Source of the DNA: Oscillospiraceae bacterium
GTDB lineage: Bacteria > Bacillota > Clostridia > Oscillospirales > Ruminococcaceae
NCBI GenBank assembly: GCA_009780025.1
Contig: WRAV01000001.1
Coordinates: forward strand, 1-64,000
DNA: 64,000 bases
Reading direction: 5' to 3'
The position numbers and the translations under genes were made by a program. The notes below the pieces were generated by a model, which searched no databases, was not told where the DNA came from, and worked only from the letters and a program-made list of their open reading frames with translations. Shown here in pieces: positions 59,636 through 64,000 of the stretch. Every line of letters begins with the position of its first letter. Within the stretch, counting starts at the first letter, position 1.

Positions 59636-60384
59636 ACAAGATCGTCACCGCCGAGATAGCTGAGAACAGCGAGATCGCTAAAGAGATGTTCAGGTTGCGC
59701 CTAAAGCTTCCCGGCGACTACCCCCGCCCAAAGCCGGGGCAATTCGTCAACCTCTACCTAAACGACGCAAGCTTGCTGCTCCCGCGGCCAATCAGCGTTT
59801 GCGACTACGAACAGGGCTTGCTGACACTGGTGTGTGCCGTGGTTGGTAAGGGCACCGAGATGATTTCAGGCTATGGCGTGGGTACGAAAATCCGGGTCTC
59901 GACCCCGCTGGGCAACGGCTTTTCCACAGGCGGCTCCGGTCATTACCTGCTGGTCGGTGGGAGTTTTGGTGTAGTGCCTCTGCTGCTCTTGGCTAAGGAG
60001 TTGGCAGCGCAGGGCCGGACAGATGTACGAGCATTTTTGGGTTTTTACGACGAGACCCTAATAGTTGAAGAATTCCCTTGTGTCGTTGAGGTCGCGACAG
60101 ACGTTGGTTCCTGCGGTTTTAAAGGCAATGTAGTTGAACTGTTAGAGTGCAGCGAAATCCCCGTCGGTACGCAGATTCTTGCGTGTGGCTCAAAGCCGAT
60201 GCTGTGCGCGCTCTCAAAGTTCGCCGCCGAGCGTGGGCTATATTTGCAAGTCTCGATGGAAGAGCGGATGGGCTGTGGCTACGGCGCCTGCGTGGGTTGT
60301 GTCTGCAAGACCACCAAAGGCAACCGCAAAGTTTGCGATGACGGCCCGGTATTTGACGCCAGCGAGGTGATTTGGGATGAGTAA
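59632..60384 (+). CDS. pyrK: Dihydroorotate dehydrogenase electron-transfer subunit (PyrK)
   Basis: 250 residues: an FAD domain with PRPISVC, an NAD domain and a C-terminal 2Fe-2S cluster with ligands in CGYGACVGCVCK and a later Cys in KVCDDGP. It passes electrons from PyrD to NAD+. It overlaps pyrF by four bases and pyrD by eight, so the complex is co-translated. Confidence 0.96.
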   Translation: MNKIVTAEIAENSEIAKEMFRLRLKLPGDYPRPKPGQFVNLYLNDASLLLPRPISVCDYEQGLLTLVCAVVGKGTEMISGYGVGTKIRVSTPLGNGFSTGGSGHYLLVGGSFGVVPLLLLAKELAAQGRTDVRAFLGFYDETLIVEEFPCVVEVATDVGSCGFKGNVVELLECSEIPVGTQILACGSKPMLCALSKFAAERGLYLQVSMEERMGCGYGACVGCVCKTTKGNRKVCDDGPVFDASEVIWDE

Positions 60385-61297
60385 CCTGCAAATAGACTTC
60401 TGCGGACAGCAGCTGCAAAACCCGATTATCACGGCTTCTGGTACGTTTTCGGCCAGGGGGAGCGGCAGCTTCTACGATTTTTCGCGGCTGGGCGCTGTCA
60501 CCTCAAAAGGTGTGGCAATCGACCCATGGCCGGGCAACCCAACGCCGCGAGTAGCCGAGACCCGCAGCGGTATGCTAAACTCTATAGGTCTGGAAAACCC
60601 CGGTGCGGTGAGGTTTATCGCCGAAGAGCTGCCGGTTATAAAAAATGGAATCGGCGGCTCTGGCACTAAGATTATCGCCAACCTGGCCGGACGCACAATC
60701 GAGCAGTACGTAGAAGTCGCCCGGCTGCTCGATGCCGCGGATGTGGACATGCTCGAGCTTAACATCTCCTGCCCGAATGTCAAGGAGGGCGGGGTGGCCT
60801 TTGGCACTTCACCACAAGTGGCGGCAAAGGTTACCGAGGAAGTCCGCCGGGTGGTGGCAAAGCCGCTGATAGTTAAGCTGTCACCAAATGTGACCGACAT
60901 CTGTGAGATAGCCAAGGCGGTTGAGGCCGCCGGCGCGGACGCGATCTCCATGATAAATACCCTGACCGGGATGCGAATAGATGTAAAAAATCGCCGACAC
61001 ATTCTCGCTAACAAGGTTGGTGGTCTTTCGGGTCCGGCGGTGTTGCCGGTGGCAATACGGATGGTCTACCAGGTATCCGGTGCGGTCAAGATACCAATCC
61101 TGGGTATGGGCGGCGTCATGACCGGTGAGGACGCTGCTGAGTTCCTGATGGTGGGGGCCAGTGCGGTTGCCGTTGGCACGGCGGCTCTGGTTGATCCCAC
61201 CGCCCCGGTGCGAATACTAGATGAGCTCAGCGACTTTATGGACAAACACGGCTTTGCGGACATACAGGCAATCAAGGAGGTGCGGCATGGATTATAA
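60377..61297 (+). CDS. pyrD: Dihydroorotate dehydrogenase, type 1B catalytic subunit (PyrD)
   Basis: 306 residues. The catalytic base is Cys132 in ELNISCPNVKEGG, the mark of class 1 enzymes; together with PyrK it forms the NAD-linked 1B enzyme. FMN-binding segments VKLSPNVTDI and GMGGVMTGEDAAEFLM are present. Confidence 0.97.
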   Translation: MSNLQIDFCGQQLQNPIITASGTFSARGSGSFYDFSRLGAVTSKGVAIDPWPGNPTPRVAETRSGMLNSIGLENPGAVRFIAEELPVIKNGIGGSGTKIIANLAGRTIEQYVEVARLLDAADVDMLELNISCPNVKEGGVAFGTSPQVAAKVTEEVRRVVAKPLIVKLSPNVTDICEIAKAVEAAGADAISMINTLTGMRIDVKNRRHILANKVGGLSGPAVLPVAIRMVYQVSGAVKIPILGMGGVMTGEDAAEFLMVGASAVAVGTAALVDPTAPVRILDELSDFMDKHGFADIQAIKEVRHGL

Positions 61298-61958
61298 ATC
61301 GGAATTTATAGCGTTTATGGCAAGGGCAGGTGCGCTCACATTCGGTGACTTTGTGACCAAGAGCGGGCGCAACACGCCATACTTCGTGAACACAGGCAAG
61401 TACAGCCAGGGCGAGCAGATCGCGCAGCTGGGTAGCTTCTACGCCGAATGCATCATGGACAATGTAAAAATTGTGCCGGGCGAAAAGATCGTTCTATTTG
61501 GCCCGGCTTACAAGGGTATAACCCTTGCGGTGGCCACAGCGATAGCGCTTGCCGGGCGGGGCATAAACGTCAGCTACAGCTTCAACCGCAAGGAGGTCAA
61601 GGACCACGGTGAGGGCGGCTCACTGGTCGGGCACAAGTTGGTGAAAGGCGACCGGGTGCTTATCATCGAAGATGTAATAACAGCCGGCACCGCCGTGCGC
61701 GAAGTTTTGCCCATACTACGCGGTGCCGAGGTAGAGATAGCTGGCCTGGTAATCTCGGTGGACCGTATGGAACGTGGTACCGGCACGCGCACCGCCATAC
61801 AGGAAGTGTGGGAAGAGCACAAAATCCCAACTTTCCCGATAGTGACCGTGCGAGATATTCTGGCATGCCTGCACAACTCTCCCCTCGACGGGAAAGTGTT
61901 GATAGACGATGAAGTGGCCGTGCGAATGAAGGCCTACATGAGCGAATACTGCGTTTAA
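61287..61958 (+). CDS. pyrE: Orotate phosphoribosyltransferase (PyrE)
   Basis: The start is the ATG at 61287, six bases after AAGGAGG; the open frame upstream is inside pyrD. The 223-residue protein carries the PRPP loop VLIIEDVITAGTA and the flexible-loop segment NRKEVKDHGEGGSLVG. It adds ribose phosphate to orotate, feeding PyrF. It is the last gene of the operon, nine bases from the convergent lipoprotein gene. Confidence 0.96.
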   Translation: MDYKSEFIAFMARAGALTFGDFVTKSGRNTPYFVNTGKYSQGEQIAQLGSFYAECIMDNVKIVPGEKIVLFGPAYKGITLAVATAIALAGRGINVSYSFNRKEVKDHGEGGSLVGHKLVKGDRVLIIEDVITAGTAVREVLPILRGAEVEIAGLVISVDRMERGTGTRTAIQEVWEEHKIPTFPIVTVRDILACLHNSPLDGKVLIDDEVAVRMKAYMSEYCV

Positions 61959-61967
61959 CTTTTGCAA

Positions 61968-63335
61968 TTATCGTGGCTGCAATGCTATCCAGTCGTAGAC
62001 AACCCGCTGATTAACTTCCTCCCAGCCCAGCTCGGGGTCGGTGAAGTATTCCCGCAATGCGGGCGCGAAGGAGTTTGACGCCCAACCGTGCGGGAACTCC
62101 CGATGCCGGCGGGGGAGTGCACGCCCCTGCGCTATATGCGCGAGCAGCTGGGTGTGCAGGGCGTTGCCGGTGGGCGCGGCAGTATCGCGGAAAGGCGAGA
62201 GCGCGCCGAACTCCTCGGCCAAAAAGGCGGCGCCGGTCTGGCTCCGGTAAAGCCAGGTGAGAAACTCGCGGGCAAGCGCCTTTGTGTCCTCGTCCGCGGC
62301 GGCGTTTACCACCCAGTAGGCAGGGGCGTGGGTGTAGACAAAACCCTGCTCGGCCCCTGGCAGAGGGATAGGCATTAGTGCAAAGTTGCCCTCAAGATCG
62401 GGGTTCGCGGCAATCAACCTGGGGTAGACCTCGGTACTCTGTTGGATTACCGCTACCCGCTCGGTGGCGAGGCCGTCTTCCAACTGTCTGGTTCGAGAGA
62501 TGCCCGCAAGGGCCGCCCAGCTGCCTCCATGGGTGGTATACCGGGCCAGCAGGCTGACGTAAAGCCCCATGCCCGGGGCATCCGTGAAGGAGATAAAGGC
62601 TGCCTGAGCTGCAGCTGCTGAGCTCGCGAACTCGCCGCCAAGAGCAATGCTGGCCAGCTGGCGACTTAAAAATTCATCGTCCTGCCCGGGTAGAGAGGTG
62701 ACCGACTCAAGCTCCGGGAACTCGGTGTTTAGCACGTTGCCCAGGGTTATCAGCGCGCGTAGCTCCCGCCAGGCGTCCTCCAGGGCGTCGAAGCTGTCGT
62801 CGGTTTCGGCAAGAGGGATTTCCGCTGCCTCAAAAATCCTGGTATTGACGATTAGCCCTACCCCTTCCACCGAGAAGGGTATCCCGAAAAACCGCTCACC
62901 GACGCTGACCGGCTCCAGGGTATCGGCGATAGCTTCATTTGCCCAGTAAAGGTCGGAAAGGTCATCCAGGTGTTCGGCAAGCTCCAGCATATCTCTGTGG
63001 CCGAAAATATGAAACAGGTCAACCCTGTTGCCATCCAGCAGGCGGGAGCGCAGCGCTGGGCCGTAGTCGCTCTCCCTCTCAACCGTATGCACGCTGACAA
63101 GTACATCGGGATGCTCAAGCATAAACAAGCGGGCTACCTGCAGCATCCGCTGAGAGTCCTCCCCCCTGGCGCTGAGGATAGAGAGCTGTCTTTCGTGCTC
63201 GGGTTCGGGCGGGGGCGGCTCGATTCGCACGGCGTAAACATGGGCCACAGGCGGCGCCGCGCAGGAGCCCATTGCCAAAAATGTATATAAAACGGTCAGC
63301 AGCAGCCAGACCATATGTGCGGCAGTAGTCAGCAA
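61968..63335 (-). CDS. Extracellular solute-binding lipoprotein (sugar ABC type 1)
   Basis: A 455-residue protein that starts at a TTG seven bases after GGAGGG. The N-terminus has a signal peptide with a weak lipobox (MGSC) near residue 25. The mature part is a type 1 solute-binding fold: an acidic N-lobe with VDLFHIFGHRDMLELAEHLD, ERFFGIPFSVEGVGLIVNTR, and a C-lobe with LARE-FLTWLYRS. No permease or ATPase lies beside it, so it is an orphan receptor or serves a distant transporter. Ligand unknown. Confidence 0.82.
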   Translation of the reverse strand: MLTTAAHMVWLLLTVLYTFLAMGSCAAPPVAHVYAVRIEPPPPEPEHERQLSILSARGEDSQRMLQVARLFMLEHPDVLVSVHTVERESDYGPALRSRLLDGNRVDLFHIFGHRDMLELAEHLDDLSDLYWANEAIADTLEPVSVGERFFGIPFSVEGVGLIVNTRIFEAAEIPLAETDDSFDALEDAWRELRALITLGNVLNTEFPELESVTSLPGQDDEFLSRQLASIALGGEFASSAAAAQAAFISFTDAPGMGLYVSLLARYTTHGGSWAALAGISRTRQLEDGLATERVAVIQQSTEVYPRLIAANPDLEGNFALMPIPLPGAEQGFVYTHAPAYWVVNAAADEDTKALAREFLTWLYRSQTGAAFLAEEFGALSPFRDTAAPTGNALHTQLLAHIAQGRALPRRHREFPHGWASNSFAPALREYFTDPELGWEEVNQRVVYDWIALQPR

Positions 63336-63430
63336 TGCTATTCCCTCCAGGTGGAAAAATATATCACCTGATTATGGGAAGGCATCTGTGTGATTATTCG
63401 CACTTCTGGCCAAGACGCAGTTAAATATGC

Positions 63431-63436
63431 TATACT
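63431..63436 (+). promoter_or_regulatory. Extended -10 promoter of the GMP-synthase-like gene
   Basis: TATACT preceded by TG one base upstream, 33 bases before the start codon. I see no good -35 box, which fits an extended -10 promoter. Confidence 0.45.
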
Positions 63437-63469
63437 AAGGAGAAATAAAAGGACAAGGAGTGTTGCGCC

Positions 63470-64000
63470 ATGGGGCGTCAGAGCGTGTTGATACTAAACT
63501 TCGGGGGCCAGCGCGACCAGCTTTTGGCCCGCCGGGTGCGCGGAGCCGGAGTTTTCTGCGAGGTTCGCCCGTGCACCATAAGCCTTGCGGAAATCGCGGA
63601 AAAGAATCCGATAGGTATTATATTTACCGGTGGACAGGGCGCTGCCGGCGAGCAAGGCTCTCCCACAGTTGACCCGGGCATCTATAGCCTTGGGGTGCCG
63701 ATTTTGGGTATTGGCTATGGTGCACGGCTGATTGTACACCAGCTTGGCGGAGAGCTCTATGCTACGCAGAGGCACGAGTTTGCCGAGGCATCGGTAACTT
63801 TTGACAGCGCCAGCCCTCTATTCAAGGGCTTGGGGAGCGACCAGCGCGTTTGGATGAGTTTTGGCGAGCAGGCTGCAAGGTTACCCGAGGGCTTTGCCCC
63901 TGTCGGTGGAGTCTGCACAGATCACGCCGCATTTGAGGACGAGGCGCGTAAAATATTTGGGCTGCAGTTTCTCCCGGAAGCTGAGCAGACAGAGAACGGC
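63470..64000 (+). CDS. guaA: GMP synthase-like protein with inactive glutamine amidotransferase domain (partial, 3' end beyond window)
   Basis: An ATG nine bases after AAGGAG opens a frame of 177 codons that runs off the window. The protein is clearly the class I amidotransferase domain of GuaA: LILNFGGQRDQLLARRVR, GIIFTGGQ, GVPILGIGYGARLIVHQLGG, VWMSFGEQ, FGLQFLPEAEQT. The catalytic Cys (GICYG in active enzymes) is Gly82, the catalytic His (QFHPE) is Leu168, and only the Glu (170) remains. SHGD reads SFGE. The glutaminase cannot work by the normal triad. Either this GMP synthase uses free ammonia or it is a paralogue with another role. Confidence 0.8.
   Translation, partial: MGRQSVLILNFGGQRDQLLARRVRGAGVFCEVRPCTISLAEIAEKNPIGIIFTGGQGAAGEQGSPTVDPGIYSLGVPILGIGYGARLIVHQLGGELYATQRHEFAEASVTFDSASPLFKGLGSDQRVWMSFGEQAARLPEGFAPVGGVCTDHAAFEDEARKIFGLQFLPEAEQTENG

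Noticed and set aside
1-64000. CRISPR array, prophage, complete insertion sequence or replication origin
   Set aside because: I saw no regularly spaced repeats, cas genes, transposase, phage structural genes or DnaA-box cluster.

Overview
The window reads as a chromosomal segment of an anaerobic Bacillota (Clostridia-like) bacterium. This rests on AGGAGG-type ribosome sites before almost every gene, frequent GTG and TTG starts, tightly overlapping operons, DUF-rich lipoproteins, a PyrK/PyrD type-1B pyrimidine operon that also carries pyrI, and a ferredoxin-linked amino-acid fermentation block (iorAB, ptb, buk, tnaA). All identities come from reading the sequence and from family knowledge; no database search was run.

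Layout. 1-2514: three lipoproteins on the minus strand, the first cut by the window edge. 2515-3390: a gene-poor stretch with remnants, including a broken start of a type I restriction methylase, and a perfect 34-base palindrome; then tRNA-Pro and rmuC. 4965-7743: a folate operon folP, folB-folK fusion, a DmrB/archaeoflavoprotein-like flavoprotein and folE. 7955-9666: an SLC13-type anion transporter and tRNA-Gly. 9828-18828: one minus-strand sugar operon (BtpA/SgcQ protein, AraB-like kinase, LsrB/RbsB-like binding protein, RbsA/RbsC-type ABC transporter with two permeases, dhaK, dhaL). 19057-23657: a second minus-strand sugar operon (FGGY kinase, UlaE-like epimerase, SgcX-like M42 hydrolase, LacI regulator). 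23907-26056: iron alcohol dehydrogenase and a HAD phosphatase. 26230-37711: a plus-strand cassette of a DUF4132 giant protein, MoxR-type AAA+ ATPase, DUF5682 protein, VWA protein, SWIM zinc-finger protein, a small helical protein and the AMPylase SelO. It resembles the uncharacterised yehI-yehL-yehM-yehP-yehQ (mol) cluster of E. coli. 38106-49247: amino-acid catabolism (amino-acid dehydrogenase, ptb, iorA, iorB, buk, OFA-type MFS carrier, NSS amino-acid symporter, tryptophanase, GntR regulator). 49297-50586: an AT-rich MFS efflux gene behind an attenuation-type leader peptide. 50912-55779: Na+/H+ antiporter, NlpE-like lipoprotein, AEC and EamA carriers, tcdA. 55887-61958: pyrBICFKDE with a pyrBI-type leader peptide and attenuator. 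61968-64000: a sugar-binding lipoprotein and the start of a GMP-synthase-like gene whose glutaminase nucleophile and catalytic histidine are both replaced.

How it fits together. The organism appears to live by fermenting amino acids and unusual sugars. Amino acids would be deaminated, oxidatively decarboxylated to acyl-CoA by Ior and converted through acyl-phosphate to acid plus ATP by Ptb and Buk; tryptophan is also split by tryptophanase. The two sugar operons look like one rare pentose/tetrose pathway: import, kinase, 3-epimerase, DhaK/DhaL kinase.

Most worth a second look: the MoxR/VWA/DUF4132/DUF5682/SWIM cassette next to SelO; the drug-efflux leader peptide; the pyr leader; the catalytically dead GMP-synthase amidotransferase domain; and the flavoprotein sitting where a dihydrofolate reductase would be expected.
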